DNA of 64,000 nucleotides from JBOEGW01 sp050633625 (GCA_050633625.1 JBOEGW010000004.1:442436-506435), one strand, 5' to 3'; counted from the stretch's first letter, positions 16,301-26,575 are shown. Notes: generated by a model from the letters alone, not told the origin. Numbers and translations are program-made.

Positions 16301-17055
16301 CTTTGGAAATTCTGACATCTGACGCGCTTGCGGGCGTGCAACACGGGTTCTTCACCCGGCGCGGGGGGGCGTCCTCCGGGGTTTATGCGGGGCTGAATTG
16401 CGGGGCTGGGTCGGACGATCAAACCGCCGCCGTGCGCCTCAACAAAGAGCGGGTCGCCGCAGCGATGGAGGTCGCGCCTGACGCGCTTGTGACGCTGCAT
16501 CAAACCCATTCGCCCAGGGTTGTCACAGTCCATGAACCGTTTTCCGAGACCCCGCCTGAGGCGGACGCCATGGTGACCAACACGCCGGGGCTGGCGCTTG
16601 GGATTTTGACGGCGGATTGTGAGCCTGTGTTGTTCGCTGACCAAAAAGCCGGGGTGGTTGGCGCGGCACATGCGGGCTGGAAAGGCGCGCTGGACGGGGT
16701 GCTTGAGGCGACGGTCGATGCGATGGTGGCGTTGGGGGCGCAACGCAGCGCGATCACGGCTGTGGTTGGCCCGACAATTTCGCAGGGCGCTTATGAGGTC
16801 GGCCCGGAATTCATGGAACGGTTTTTGGACTGTGACATGGAGCTTGGCCGTTTCTTTGCGGGCGGGCGCGGGGATCGGGTGCATTTTGATTTGCCAGCCT
16901 TCGGCGTGCATCGGCTGCGCGAAGCCGGGGTCGGTCACGCCGAATGGACCCGCCATTGCACCTATCAAGACGCTGACCGTTTTTATTCTTTCCGCCGCTC
17001 AGTCCACAAAAAAGAAGCCGATTACGGCAGGCTGATCTCGGTGATCCGGCTGTAG
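16297..17055 (+). CDS. pgeF: Peptidoglycan editing factor PgeF (polyphenol oxidase family)
   Basis: The family hydrolyses wrongly incorporated amino acids in muropeptide precursors and was earlier called multicopper polyphenol oxidase (YfiH). The metal-binding triad is visible as His71 (HQTH), Cys108 (TADCEPVLF) and His125 (AAHAGWKGAL). Length of 252 residues is usual. It is the last gene of the lgt operon. A partial copy of its central segment lies about 1.7 kb downstream. Confidence 0.92.
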   Translation: MTLEILTSDALAGVQHGFFTRRGGASSGVYAGLNCGAGSDDQTAAVRLNKERVAAAMEVAPDALVTLHQTHSPRVVTVHEPFSETPPEADAMVTNTPGLALGILTADCEPVLFADQKAGVVGAAHAGWKGALDGVLEATVDAMVALGAQRSAITAVVGPTISQGAYEVGPEFMERFLDCDMELGRFFAGGRGDRVHFDLPAFGVHRLREAGVGHAEWTRHCTYQDADRFYSFRRSVHKKEADYGRLISVIRL

Positions 17056-17129
17056 GGGGGCGAGGTCGGCCCTGCGGGTTTTAAAGACATTTGGAAAACG
17101 ATAGTAACCAAGACTTATAAGCTTACTGC

Positions 17130-17360
17130 ACCTCTCGATTAACGCCGACGATCCACAAGAAGTGGCAACCTTCCTCGCTCAGGTGATGGGAGGCATGGCT
17201 CTGCCCTTTCCACCGTTTCCCGACTGTTGGATTGCCTTTGCGGAACAGGATGACGGCACCGCAATTGAAGTCTACCCAACGACGAATGTATTGGAAGCAG
17301 GATTGGAGCAAATATCGTGTGAAATCAAAGCACCCAACCCAAGTTCCATTTTCTACAATC
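17130..17360 (+). pseudogene. Truncated VOC (glyoxalase)-like gene remnant
   Basis: The plus strand reads HLSINADDPQEVATFLAQ, then MGGMALPFPPFPDCWIAF, DDGTAIEVYPTT and EQISCEIKAPNP in one frame. I recognise this as the N-terminal two thirds of a VOC-superfamily protein of Rhodobacterales. No start codon exists before HLS (a stop lies a few codons upstream), and the C-terminal third is replaced by unrelated sequence running into an intergenic repeat. The best reading is a decayed gene; an internal ATG (MATFLAQ) would give only a fragment of the fold. Confidence 0.55.
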
Positions 17361-17387
17361 GCGCCTCCTTCCCTCAACCGACCCGGC

Positions 17388-17441
17388 TTTCCTTGTTTTC
17401 GAAAACGGAGGCGGAATGCGCGGCGCGCAAGGGGCGGCGCC
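17388..17441 (-). repeat. Intergenic hairpin repeat, copy E (degenerate, tail type 3)
   Basis: The tail TTCCTTGTTTTCGAAAA, a degenerate core GGAGGCGG, the hairpin TGCGCGGCGCGCA and GGGGCGGCGCC are visible. It sits at the broken end of the VOC-like remnant, between convergent genes. Confidence 0.5.
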
Positions 17442-17533
17442 AAGATCGGTAATGAGGGGTGAAGCTGACCTTCGCTTTTAACGCCCTGACGACAGTTTTT
17501 GGGCGCCAATGACCTTATGATGAGCAGGTCTGA

Positions 17534-18211
17534 TCACTCACTGACCTCGCCTATGGTACTTACGATACCTGCCGGAGCGATGTCGAAGATGTTCAACGTA
17601 TCGAACCCTCCCAAAATTGCGTCAACGGCAATCGTTGCAAGGATAATGCCCATGACACGCGAAATCACGGAGGCCCCCGTATCGCCAATCAAACGATGAA
17701 CGAACGTGGCTGCCAGCAGCAATAGCAAAGTGAGCGATAGAACACCTATCAATAGGGCGGCAGTGGTCGCCTGTTCTGCAACTGTGTTGGCGCTGTTCTC
17801 GGTCAAAATGACGATCGCCAACATCGCGCCGGGCGAAGCAATGGAGGGCATCGCCAGCGGAAAAACAGCACCAGAAAGGTGATCACGCTCGGCCTCGGCA
17901 ATGACAGTTTGCGGCATTGAGTCTCCAAAAATCATGGTGAGTGCAAATAAAAACAGGATAACGCCACCGGCGATCTGAAATGAGCCAAGACGTAGGCCGA
18001 GTGTTTCCAGCACAAGCTGACCACCAACGAGAAATGCCAGCAAAACCAACGTCGCGATAACAACAGCGCGAATGGCGAAACGACGATGCAAATGAGGCGG
18101 CACATTGGCGACAGCAAAAAGATAAACGGGGATCGTCCCAATAGGGTCGATCACGACGACTAAGGTGATGAATTCACGAAATAAGAGTATCCAGTCAGGC
18201 GCTAGCCCCAT
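17534..18211 (-). CDS. MarC family (UPF0056) inner-membrane protein
   Basis: The 225-residue protein has six predicted membrane helices and the MarC signatures FITLVVVIDPIGTIPVYL near residue 13 and FPLAMPSIASPGAMLAIVI near 117. The family was once linked to multiple antibiotic resistance, but that role was withdrawn and the function is unknown. The DNA is visibly less GC-rich than its neighbours and the gene sits between a decayed gene and a fragment of pgeF, which suggests acquisition or rearrangement. The ribosome site is weak. Confidence 0.88.
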   Translation of the reverse strand: MGLAPDWILLFREFITLVVVIDPIGTIPVYLFAVANVPPHLHRRFAIRAVVIATLVLLAFLVGGQLVLETLGLRLGSFQIAGGVILFLFALTMIFGDSMPQTVIAEAERDHLSGAVFPLAMPSIASPGAMLAIVILTENSANTVAEQATTAALLIGVLSLTLLLLLAATFVHRLIGDTGASVISRVMGIILATIAVDAILGGFDTLNIFDIAPAGIVSTIGEVSE

Positions 18212-18616
18212 GGTCGAGTACTTTCATGATGCAATTTGAACAGACGTCGATGGTGTTAACTCTCGCACAACCCCATGGAACACATGATTCTGATAACTGT
18301 GGACTATAATTAGCTGACTTTTGTTTGCAACGCGGCAGCGGTCTTGTTGGGCTCAAAGCGGGCCTGCCTTCCTTCGCAACAAACTTCGGTGCGACACATT
18401 TGCCGGGCAGTAGAAACCTTAGGCTTCACCCCGCCACACACACCTGGGCAGAATGCGGTGCGCAAGCAGGCTGGAAAGGCGCGATGGACGGGGTGCTGGA
18501 GACAAAGGTCGATGCGCTGATGACAGAACCTGTTGAGTGTTGCGGAGGCTGACACCCATCGACGTTGTCATAACTCCATGCTACTATGTCAGCATATATG
18601 ACCTAAGTGGCGCGCT
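18212..18616. other. Non-coding, rearranged stretch between MarC and LysE genes
   Basis: About 400 bases contain no intact gene. The only recognisable content is a fragment similar to the middle of pgeF, listed separately. Base composition is mixed, AT-rich near the marC start and GC-rich near the fragment. The promoters of both divergent genes must lie here, but no clear boxes were seen. Confidence 0.5.
18465..18528 (+). pseudogene. Fragment of a pgeF-like gene
   Basis: In one frame the sequence reads GAQAGWKGAMDGVLETKVDA, which aligns without gaps to GAAHAGWKGALDGVLEATVDA of the intact pgeF upstream. At DNA level about four of five bases agree over 64 positions. The catalytic His of the AHAGWK motif is replaced by Gln. 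Sequence before and after is unrelated, so this is a relic, not a gene. Confidence 0.7.
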
Positions 18617-19249
18617 ATGATCGACCCGCATACCTACCACATTTTCTTGCTAACCTCTCTCGTCTTGGTGCTCACGCCCGGCCCGGATACTGTGCTGATC
18701 CTTTCGCGCACCCTTGCCACGGGGGCGGTCGCAGGCACGATGACACTTCTCGGAACACAGGTGGGAAACGTCATTCATGCAATCCTTGCTGGCATGGGTG
18801 TCTCCACTCTTGTGCTGCTGTTTCCTGTGGCGTTTGACATCCTAAAATATGCAGGCGCGGCCTATCTCGTTTATCTCGCGGTCATGGGTTGGCGCGCACC
18901 GGTCACCCTCGCACTCGATACACGGCTCAAAGGCAAGCGCGGCGGGGCAATCCGCTATTTCTATCAGGGCCTCATCAACAACCTTGTGAACCCAAAGATG
19001 ATTCCGTTCTTCATCGCGCTGTTTCCCCAATTCGTGCATCCAGAAAACGGGGCGGTGGCCCACCAAAGTTTTATCCTTGGACTGACACTGGCGGGGATGG
19101 CCATCCTCTGGCTGGGGGCTGTTGTGTTTGTCGTCGGCCGGTTCAGATCGATCGTCGCAGGCAGCGAGACGTTCCTGAAGCTGGCGAACCGTTTGGCCGC
19201 CGTCACCTTCATTGGCCTCGCCTGTCGGCTGGCCGTTGAGGAACGCTGA
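18617..19249 (+). CDS. LysE family amino acid exporter
   Basis: The 210-residue membrane protein has six hydrophobic segments and the LysE/RhtB hallmarks LVLTPGPDTVLILSRTLATG near residue 15 and FYQGLINNLVNPKMIPFF near 115. Members export amino acids or related small molecules such as homoserine lactones and threonine; the substrate is not predictable here. No ribosome site is obvious. It is transcribed alone toward groESL. Confidence 0.9.
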   Translation: MIDPHTYHIFLLTSLVLVLTPGPDTVLILSRTLATGAVAGTMTLLGTQVGNVIHAILAGMGVSTLVLLFPVAFDILKYAGAAYLVYLAVMGWRAPVTLALDTRLKGKRGGAIRYFYQGLINNLVNPKMIPFFIALFPQFVHPENGAVAHQSFILGLTLAGMAILWLGAVVFVVGRFRSIVAGSETFLKLANRLAAVTFIGLACRLAVEER

Positions 19250-19364
19250 ACCTTTCTGCCGCAGTGTCCAACATGAAGCCCTTTGGGGGCCAAGTGTTGA
19301 TGCGCCGATTTATCCTTTGTGTCTGTCATCGGCGTCACGACTTGGATTGCGCGGCGCGCCTGTG

Positions 19365-19426
19365 TTTCAGTGTTCCAAAAATATCCCCGCCGGAGGCATC
19401 CTGACAGCCGCATCACGCGGCGCAGG
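19365..19426 (-). repeat. Intergenic hairpin repeat, copy F (tail type 2)
   Basis: The tail TTTCAGTGTTC and core AAAAATATCCCCGCCGGAGG match copy C almost base for base, but the hairpin part after the core is degraded. Its orientation is opposite to the flanking plus-strand genes. Confidence 0.55.
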
Positions 19427-19469
19427 TTGGATTGCTGCGCTGCGGCGTAAAAAAGTCGCTTCACGCTTG

Positions 19470-19498
19470 TTGACTCACCCTCTCGACCTCCCTAGCTA
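19470..19498 (+). promoter_or_regulatory. Candidate groESL promoter
   Basis: TTGACT and TAGCTA are separated by 17 bases and lie directly upstream of the CIRCE element. A CTTG just before the -35 box leaves open that a heat-shock sigma factor (RpoH) also reads it. Confidence 0.5.
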
Positions 19499-19505
19499 TG
19501 CCACG

Positions 19506-19532
19506 TTGTCACTCGCCCTTGGTGAGTGCTAA
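19506..19532 (+). promoter_or_regulatory. CIRCE element (HrcA operator) of groESL
   Basis: The right arm GAGTGCTAA is perfect; the left arm TTGTCACTC departs from TTAGCACTC at two positions; the spacer is the canonical nine bases. Its place between promoter and groES fits repression by HrcA, which is not encoded in the window. Confidence 0.85.
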
Positions 19533-19589
19533 CACCGGATTAACGACCGACTTAACTGATGACACTAGACAACGTGAGGAGCCTAGAAA

Positions 19590-19877
19590 ATGGCATTTAC
19601 TCCCCTGCATGACCGTGTGCTGGTTCGCCGCCTTGAAGGCGAAGACAAAACCGCTGGCGGCTTGATCATCCCCGACAGCGCCAAAGAAAAGCCTGCTGAG
19701 GGCGAAGTCGTTGCTGTTGGCGCTGGTGCGCGCGACGAAGACGGCGAGCGCATCCCTATGGATGTTAAAGCAGGCGACAAAATCCTGTTTGGCAAATGGT
19801 CTGGCACCGAAATCACCCTCGACGGTGAAGAGCTGTTGATCATGAAAGAAAGCGACATCATGGGCTTGATCGGCTAA
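19590..19877 (+). CDS. groES: Co-chaperonin GroES
   Basis: GroES caps the GroEL folding chamber. The 95 residues show PLHDRVLVRRLEGEDKTAGG at the start, the mobile-loop region GGLIIPDSAKEKPAEG and the C-terminal GEELLIMKESDIMGLIG. A GAGGAG ribosome site lies before the ATG. It is followed after 53 bases by groEL, the standard operon, and is preceded by a CIRCE element. Confidence 0.98.
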   Translation: MAFTPLHDRVLVRRLEGEDKTAGGLIIPDSAKEKPAEGEVVAVGAGARDEDGERIPMDVKAGDKILFGKWSGTEITLDGEELLIMKESDIMGLIG

Positions 19878-19930
19878 TCGCCGCATCCCTTGATTGCTTC
19901 AACGAAATTTAAAAAGACGGAGTCTGTAAC

Positions 19931-21580
<1,650 letters not shown>

Positions 21581-21658
21581 ATCGCTTCACGCAAGTGAAC
21601 GATTGCCCCGATTGGCGTCTCTTTCGAGACTGACCAAAAGGGTCAGCTGACCAGATCA

Positions 21659-21692
21659 AAGAGGGGGCTGCACGCAGGTGTGGCCCCTTTTT
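21659..21692 (+). terminator. Terminator after groEL
   Basis: GGGGC pairs with GCCCC, extended by A-T and G-T pairs, and is followed by five T. It lies about 80 bases past the groEL stop. Confidence 0.65.
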
Positions 21693-21792
21693 CTTGCGCT
21701 GGGCACATGCGAAAAATCCCCAAGACGTCTTATAACTGACGCGCGAACACCTTATGTGACGTGAAACAACATTCATTTCGGGGGATTTGCCC

Positions 21793-22923
21793 ATGTGGCG
21801 CGCACTTATTCTGACTTCACTTCTGGCTCTTGGCGGGCCTGCCGTTGCGCAAGACGCTGATTTTGAGCTTGGCGGCGATCAATATGCGGTGGGGCGCAGC
21901 GTGACCCTTTCCGAGCAAGGTATCAATAGCGCGTTTATCGCTGGGAACACCGTGACTCTGCGCAGCGACATTGATGGATCGGCGCATATGGCCGGGCGTT
22001 CGGTGACGGTCATGGGGCGGGTTGGCGAAAACCTGTATGGCGCCGGGATGACTGTGGATGTTTCTGGCGCTGTGTCCGGGGATGCCACCTTGCTGGGGGA
22101 CACTGTCATGGTGAGCGAACCGGTGTCCGGCAATCTGCGGGCTACAGCAGGCACGATTTCGATCGACGCGCCGGTTGCGGGCAGCGCGATTTTGGCCGGG
22201 GAAACTGTGACGTTGAATGAAGCGATTGTCGGAGATGTGGCGCTTGCTTCCCAAGATGTGACATGGGGCGATAAGGCGGTGATCGAAGGCACTTTGCACA
22301 TCTATTCGGACAGCCCGGACGACATTGAGGTGCCCACGCGCGTGATTGATGAGGCGCGCATTGAGCGCCACAGCGCGCAGGCCTTTGACGAGGTGCATGG
22401 CACCATGGAGGAGGCCAAAAAGCCAAGCGCATGGGCGAAGCTCAAAGGGTTTATCGGCGGCATTTTGGTGACGGGTTTGTTGGCCACTTTGATTGCGGTC
22501 GTGGCGCCCAAACAGGTCGCGTCTTTGCGCGCGCGCAGCCTTGAAAAGCCGGGGTTTGGCGTTTGGATGGGGGCGATTGGTTTCGCTACATTGATCGGAT
22601 TGAACGTCGTTTTGATGATGACCGGGATCGGGATCGTGGCCTTGTTTGTGACAATTCCTGTGACCATTGCTGTTGGGTTCCTTGGGTATTTGCTGGGGGT
22701 CTATATGGTGGGCGTTTGGGCGCTTGGCACGGCGGGGCGTGCGATGCCTGAGACCACCTCTGATCGCGCTGTTGCGGGCTTTGCGGGCGCGGCGATCCTG
22801 ACAATCATTGCGATGATCCCGCTGGTGGGCTGGTGGATTGCGATGGCGGCGATGTTCCTTGGGCTTGGGGGCGTGGCGATCAAAGTGTTGCGCAGCAAAG
22901 CCTTCGCTGGCGCGAAAGCCTAG
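21793..22923 (+). CDS. Exported bactofilin-like repeat protein with C-terminal membrane domain
   Basis: A signal peptide (cut expected after PAVA, residue 19) leads about 150 residues of beta-helix-like repeats in which hydrophobic strands alternate with VTL, VTV and VSG turns, as in bactofilin or polymer-forming cytoskeletal domains. A charged linker (HGTMEEAKKPSAWAKLKG) is followed by four membrane helices up to residue 370. The whole architecture resembles proteins annotated as DUF8173/polymer-forming domain membrane proteins, but I do not claim a named family. The ATG has GGGGG ahead. A perfect terminator hairpin follows the gene. Confidence 0.75.
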   Translation: MWRALILTSLLALGGPAVAQDADFELGGDQYAVGRSVTLSEQGINSAFIAGNTVTLRSDIDGSAHMAGRSVTVMGRVGENLYGAGMTVDVSGAVSGDATLLGDTVMVSEPVSGNLRATAGTISIDAPVAGSAILAGETVTLNEAIVGDVALASQDVTWGDKAVIEGTLHIYSDSPDDIEVPTRVIDEARIERHSAQAFDEVHGTMEEAKKPSAWAKLKGFIGGILVTGLLATLIAVVAPKQVASLRARSLEKPGFGVWMGAIGFATLIGLNVVLMMTGIGIVALFVTIPVTIAVGFLGYLLGVYMVGVWALGTAGRAMPETTSDRAVAGFAGAAILTIIAMIPLVGWWIAMAAMFLGLGGVAIKVLRSKAFAGAKA

Positions 22924-22932
22924 TCTAAACAC

Positions 22933-22963
22933 AACGCGCGCCGGGCAACTGGCGCGCGTTTTT
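22933..22963 (+). terminator. Terminator between the bactofilin-like gene and the lipase-like gene
   Basis: A perfect 10-base stem AACGCGCGCC/GGCGCGCGTT with an eight-base loop runs into a short T tract. Confidence 0.8.
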
Positions 22964-22976
22964 GTGGGAGCACAAG

Positions 22977-23765
22977 ATGCGTTTCATACTCTCAGTCATC
23001 GCGGCGCTTTGGGGAAGTATGGCGGGGCCTGCGGCGGCGCAAACCTCCGCGACGCCGGTGACACCCGCGACCCCTCAGGCGGAATGCGTGGTCTTACTGC
23101 ACGGATTGGCGCGCACCCCTGCGTCTTTGATCGTCTTGCAAGAGGCGCTGGAACAGGCGGGGTTCACCACTGTCAATCAAGGGTATCCCTCGACCAAAAA
23201 GAGCATCCAAGAGCTAGTGGCCATGGCTTTGCCAGAGGCGGTTGCGGGCTGTGGCGATGCGACTGTTCATTTTGTGACCCACTCGATGGGCGGGATTTTG
23301 GTGCGCACTTGGCTTGAGGACAATCGTCCTGCGCATATGGGTCGTGTTGTGATGTTGGCTCCGCCCAACCATGGCTCGGAAATCGTCGATGCCTTTGGCG
23401 ATTTGCCTGCTTTTGAGTGGATGAATGGTCCGGCGGGGATGGAGCTTGGCACTGGGCCGGGCGCAACGCCCAATGCGCTTGGGCTGGCGCAATTTGTGCT
23501 GGGGATTATTGCCGGAGATCGCTCGCTCAACCCGATTTTTTCGTCGGTTCTTGAGGGGCCGGATGATGGCAAAGTTTCGGTGGAGTCCACGCGGGTTGTG
23601 GGCATGGATGATCATATCGTTTTGCCAGTGACCCATACCTTCATGATGCAAAATCCGCTGGTGATTGCGCAGGTGATTGAGTTTTTGCGCGAAGGGGCGT
23701 TTGATCACGACTTGACCCTTGCTGAGACGCTGGAGCGGATCGCGAAAGACGCCGGGTATCGGTGA
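22977..23765 (+). CDS. Exported alpha/beta hydrolase (lipase-like)
   Basis: The 262-residue protein begins with a signal peptide (RFILSVIAALWGSMAGPAAAQ). The alpha/beta hydrolase core shows the oxyanion HGLAR at residues 42-46, the nucleophile elbow THSMGG with Ser103, and a late aspartate and histidine in DDHIVLPVTHTFMM. It resembles PGAP1-like or triacylglycerol lipase-type proteins of the EstA class. The substrate is probably a lipid or ester in the periplasm, an inference. GGGAG precedes the ATG. Confidence 0.85.
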   Translation: MRFILSVIAALWGSMAGPAAAQTSATPVTPATPQAECVVLLHGLARTPASLIVLQEALEQAGFTTVNQGYPSTKKSIQELVAMALPEAVAGCGDATVHFVTHSMGGILVRTWLEDNRPAHMGRVVMLAPPNHGSEIVDAFGDLPAFEWMNGPAGMELGTGPGATPNALGLAQFVLGIIAGDRSLNPIFSSVLEGPDDGKVSVESTRVVGMDDHIVLPVTHTFMMQNPLVIAQVIEFLREGAFDHDLTLAETLERIAKDAGYR

Positions 23766-23848
23766 GCGCAGGCGCACAAAGGCATAAGGACACAGGGCCA
23801 CAGGCCTAAAGGTGAGCAAGCACGCAGGCACGTGCAGACGGGTGTGGC

Positions 23849-24925
23849 CTAGCGCGCAGGTCCGGTGATCTTGTTCACATGTCCCATTTTGCGCCCCGGT
23901 TTGACCTCTGCCTTGCCGTAAAGATGGAGCGCGTTCGCCGGGTCTTCAGACAGCTCGCTCACCCGGTCCATGTCGTCACCGATCAGGTTGCTCATCACCA
24001 CATTGCTGTGGCGCGTGCCATCGCCAAGCGGCCATCCCGCCACCGCGCGAATGTGTTGTTCAAACTGGTCAATCACGCAGCCGTTTTGCGTCCAATGCCC
24101 TGAGTTATGCACGCGGGGCGCGATTTCATTGACGATAAGCGCGTCTTTGGTGACGAATAATTCCATGCCCATCACCCCGACATAGCCCAATTTGTCCATG
24201 ATCAATTGGCACATGTCCTTGGCCTCGGCAATGCGCGGGGCGGAGAGATCGCAGGGCAGGGTGGTGGTGTCGAGAATACCGTCCTTATGGACGTTTTGGC
24301 CCGGATCATATGCCGTGAACTGGCCGGATTGGCCGCGCGCGCCAATCACGCTGACCTCATAGTCAAAGGCGACAAACCCTTCGAGCACCGAGGCGGCGCC
24401 TGCCATATCGGCAAGGGCTTTGTCGGCTTCGGATGGGGCTTTGATGCGCGCTTGGCCCTTGCCGTCATATCCGAACCGCCGGGTTTTCAGGATCGAGGGT
24501 GTCCCGATTTCAGCCAGGGCTTCGGCCAGATCAGTGGCGTCATCCACGGCGGCAAAAGGCGCAACCGTCAGGCCCAATTCGCTGAGAAAGGCCTTTTCCA
24601 CCAAGCGGTCCTGGCTCACGCGCAGGGCCTTGCGCGAGGGGCGGACCGGGCGCAGCGCTTCGATTACATCAAGGGCTTTTGTCGGGATGTTTTCGAACTC
24701 ATAGGTGATGACATCGACGCTTTGGGCAAAGGCTTTGAGCGCGGCGGCGTCGTCATAGCTGGCGGTGGTGACAGTGTCGGCCACATGGCCTGCGGGGGGC
24801 TGCGCGCCGGGTTCGAAAATATGGGTCTTGAAGCCCAGCCGCGAGGCCGCGACGGACAACATGCGGCCCAATTGGCCCCCTCCCAAAATGCCGATTGTCG
24901 CGCCGGTTTCGAGTTTATCCGTCAT
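23849..24925 (-). CDS. purK: 5-(carboxyamino)imidazole ribonucleotide synthase
   Basis: PurK carboxylates AIR with bicarbonate and ATP to N5-CAIR in purine synthesis. The ATP-grasp enzyme shows GILGGGQLGRML near residue 12, ILKTRRFGYDGKGQ near 145, EGFVAFDYEVSVI near 180 and VNEIAPRVHNSGHWT near 265. The chosen ATG lies 11 bases inside the end of purE, so the two genes are translationally coupled; an ATG four codons earlier is possible. The 358 residues are complete. Confidence 0.95.
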   Translation of the reverse strand: MTDKLETGATIGILGGGQLGRMLSVAASRLGFKTHIFEPGAQPPAGHVADTVTTASYDDAAALKAFAQSVDVITYEFENIPTKALDVIEALRPVRPSRKALRVSQDRLVEKAFLSELGLTVAPFAAVDDATDLAEALAEIGTPSILKTRRFGYDGKGQARIKAPSEADKALADMAGAASVLEGFVAFDYEVSVIGARGQSGQFTAYDPGQNVHKDGILDTTTLPCDLSAPRIAEAKDMCQLIMDKLGYVGVMGMELFVTKDALIVNEIAPRVHNSGHWTQNGCVIDQFEQHIRAVAGWPLGDGTRHSNVVMSNLIGDDMDRVSELSEDPANALHLYGKAEVKPGRKMGHVNKITGPAR

Positions 24926-25406
24926 CGGAAGGCTCATCTGGAATGGATGCGGACAAAGCGGCGCGCCACGCGTCAAGACGTTGGGCAAGATCCGCATCAG
25001 AAACGGCCAAGATACCCGCCGCCATAAGGCCCGCATTTGCAGCGCCCGCAGCGCCAATTGCCATGGTAGCAACCGGGAAGCCTTTGGGCATTTGCACAAT
25101 AGAATACAGGCTATCAACACCGGAAAGCGCTTTGGTTTGTACAGGGACGCCGACAACGGGGATGCGTGTTTTTGAGGCCATCATGCCTGGCAAATGTGCC
25201 GCGCCGCCCGCACCGGCGATGATCACTTTGAGGCCACGATCAGCTGCGGTTTTGCCATAGTCCCAGAGGCGATCTGGCGTGCGATGTGCCGAGACGATTT
25301 TGGCCTCATAGGCGATGCCCAGCTCGTCCAAAATATCGGCAGCAAGTTTCATGGTGGGCCAATCGGATTGGCTGCCCATGATGATCCCTACGGTGATTTC
25401 TGACAT
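24915..25406 (-). CDS. purE: 5-(carboxyamino)imidazole ribonucleotide mutase
   Basis: PurE moves the carboxyl group of N5-CAIR to C4, giving CAIR. The class I signature appears as MGSQSDWPTM near residue 10, SAHRTPDRL near 40, and the glycine-rich IAGAGGAAHLPGM near 70. Its 163 residues are usual. It is the first gene of the purEK pair, with GAGG before the ATG. Confidence 0.96.
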   Translation of the reverse strand: MSEITVGIIMGSQSDWPTMKLAADILDELGIAYEAKIVSAHRTPDRLWDYGKTAADRGLKVIIAGAGGAAHLPGMMASKTRIPVVGVPVQTKALSGVDSLYSIVQMPKGFPVATMAIGAAGAANAGLMAAGILAVSDADLAQRLDAWRAALSASIPDEPSDDG

Positions 25407-25505
25407 AATGACCTCGTGAATTAGAGGTTTCGTTATAGCGGATCGGGATTTGGGGGCCAGCCCTTTGGCAGCCCTTTGGTGGCGAAATGTTTCTCGTCGC
25501 GCGGT

Positions 25506-25724
25506 TTAGGCGATGATGTCCGGGGTGAGCTGGTCTTCGATGGCGGCGATCTTGTCTTTGAGGACGAACTTTTGTTTTTTGAGGCGTCTGATGGTCAAGG
25601 CGTCGGCGGTGCCTTTTTCCTCAAGGGCGACAATGGCTTGGTCAAGATCGCTATGTTGGCGGCGAAATTCGATCAGTTCTACGTGCAGAACATCGTCGGG
25701 CTTCATCTCTTGGGCATTGGACAT
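25506..25724 (-). CDS. DUF465 (YdcH-like) small coiled-coil protein
   Basis: This 72-residue helical protein has the DUF465 pattern: an N-terminal helix LHVELIEFRRQHSDLDQAI and a C-terminal helix LTIRRLKKQKFVLKDKIA. Proteins of this kind are abundant in alphaproteobacteria but have no known role. Two further ATGs lie upstream in frame; none has a convincing ribosome site, and the shortest was chosen because it matches the usual family length. Confidence 0.8.
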   Translation of the reverse strand: MSNAQEMKPDDVLHVELIEFRRQHSDLDQAIVALEEKGTADALTIRRLKKQKFVLKDKIAAIEDQLTPDIIA

Positions 25725-25888
25725 TGTGGGAATCGATTCCATTAGGTCGTGTTCTTGATAGCGCGCGCCGGGCTTTCCTCCAAGCATTTGGCACACTTGC
25801 AGGTTAATGCCGCTGCCCCCATATTGTGAGTTAGGGCTGCCGATGGTCGGGGCCTTTTAGGGCACATCGCTTCGAAAAGGACGTGCGA

Positions 25889-26302
25889 ATGACGAAAGTG
25901 ACACTAGGGGCGCATCCCTTTTTGCTCGGGTTCGAGCAGCTGGAACGGATGGTTGAGCAGGCCGCAAAAAGCGGAACGGAAGGCTATCCACCGTTTAACA
26001 TCGAACAAGTGAGTGAACGGGCGTATCGCATTTCTTTGGCGGTTGCCGGGTTTTGTGAGGATGATTTGTCGATCACCGTGGAGGACCGCAAGCTTGTGGT
26101 GCGCGGGCGACAGACGGAACGGGCGGAAGGCCGGGTGTTCTTGCATCGTGGAATCGCCGGACGTCAATTCATGAAAAGTTTCGTCTTGGCGGATGGGGTT
26201 GAGGTTGTGGGGGCGCGCACGGAGCACGGGCTGTTGCATATCGACCTAGAGCAATCCAAGCCCGAAACCGTTGTGCAAACGATCCAAATCAAAAAAGGCT
26301 AA
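25889..26302 (+). CDS. Small heat shock protein, Hsp20 family
   Basis: The 137-residue protein has the alpha-crystallin domain from about residue 38 to 125 (YPPFNIEQ, SLAVAGFCEDDLSITVEDRK, LVVRGRQ, FLHRGIAGRQFMKSFVLADGV), most like IbpA. It binds unfolding proteins and prevents aggregation. The usual C-terminal IxI/V tail is represented by IQIKKG. AAAAGGA lies before the ATG. The DUF1150 gene follows 15 bases later, the standard pairing in this order. Confidence 0.93.
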   Translation: MTKVTLGAHPFLLGFEQLERMVEQAAKSGTEGYPPFNIEQVSERAYRISLAVAGFCEDDLSITVEDRKLVVRGRQTERAEGRVFLHRGIAGRQFMKSFVLADGVEVVGARTEHGLLHIDLEQSKPETVVQTIQIKKG

Positions 26303-26317
26303 GGCCCAGAAAAGCCC

Positions 26318-26575
26318 ATGAGTGAGCTTGCCGCGAAAGGAAGCGAAATGGATGTGAAATTTGAAGCGATGCCCAAGGCGGGTGCGAGTATTGTTTATGT
26401 GCGGGCTGTAAAGGTCGCGGATTTGCCGCAAGACCTGCGCGCGGAGGCGGGCGATCGAGAGCGGCTTTATGCTGTACATAATGAGGACGGTGCGCAACTT
26501 GCGCTGGTGGCGGACCGGGGTTTGGCGTTTGCCTTGGCGCGCCAGAATGATCTTGCGCCTGTGGCCGTTCACTGA
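26318..26575 (+). CDS. DUF1150 family protein
   Basis: The 85 residues fit DUF1150, a short family nearly always found behind hsp20 in Rhodobacterales and Rhizobiales. Recognisable phrases are IVYVRAVKVADLPQDLR and LYAVHNEDGAQLALVADRGL near the middle and FALARQNDLAPVAVH at the end. The constant pairing with Hsp20 suggests a role in protein quality control, an inference from context. An earlier start cannot be told apart from the ATG ten codons downstream. Confidence 0.88.
   Translation: MSELAAKGSEMDVKFEAMPKAGASIVYVRAVKVADLPQDLRAEAGDRERLYAVHNEDGAQLALVADRGLAFALARQNDLAPVAVH

Noticed and set aside
17123..17509. 128-residue minus-strand frame
   Set aside because: It runs opposite the recognisable VOC-like remnant and through a repeat copy, so it is a shadow.
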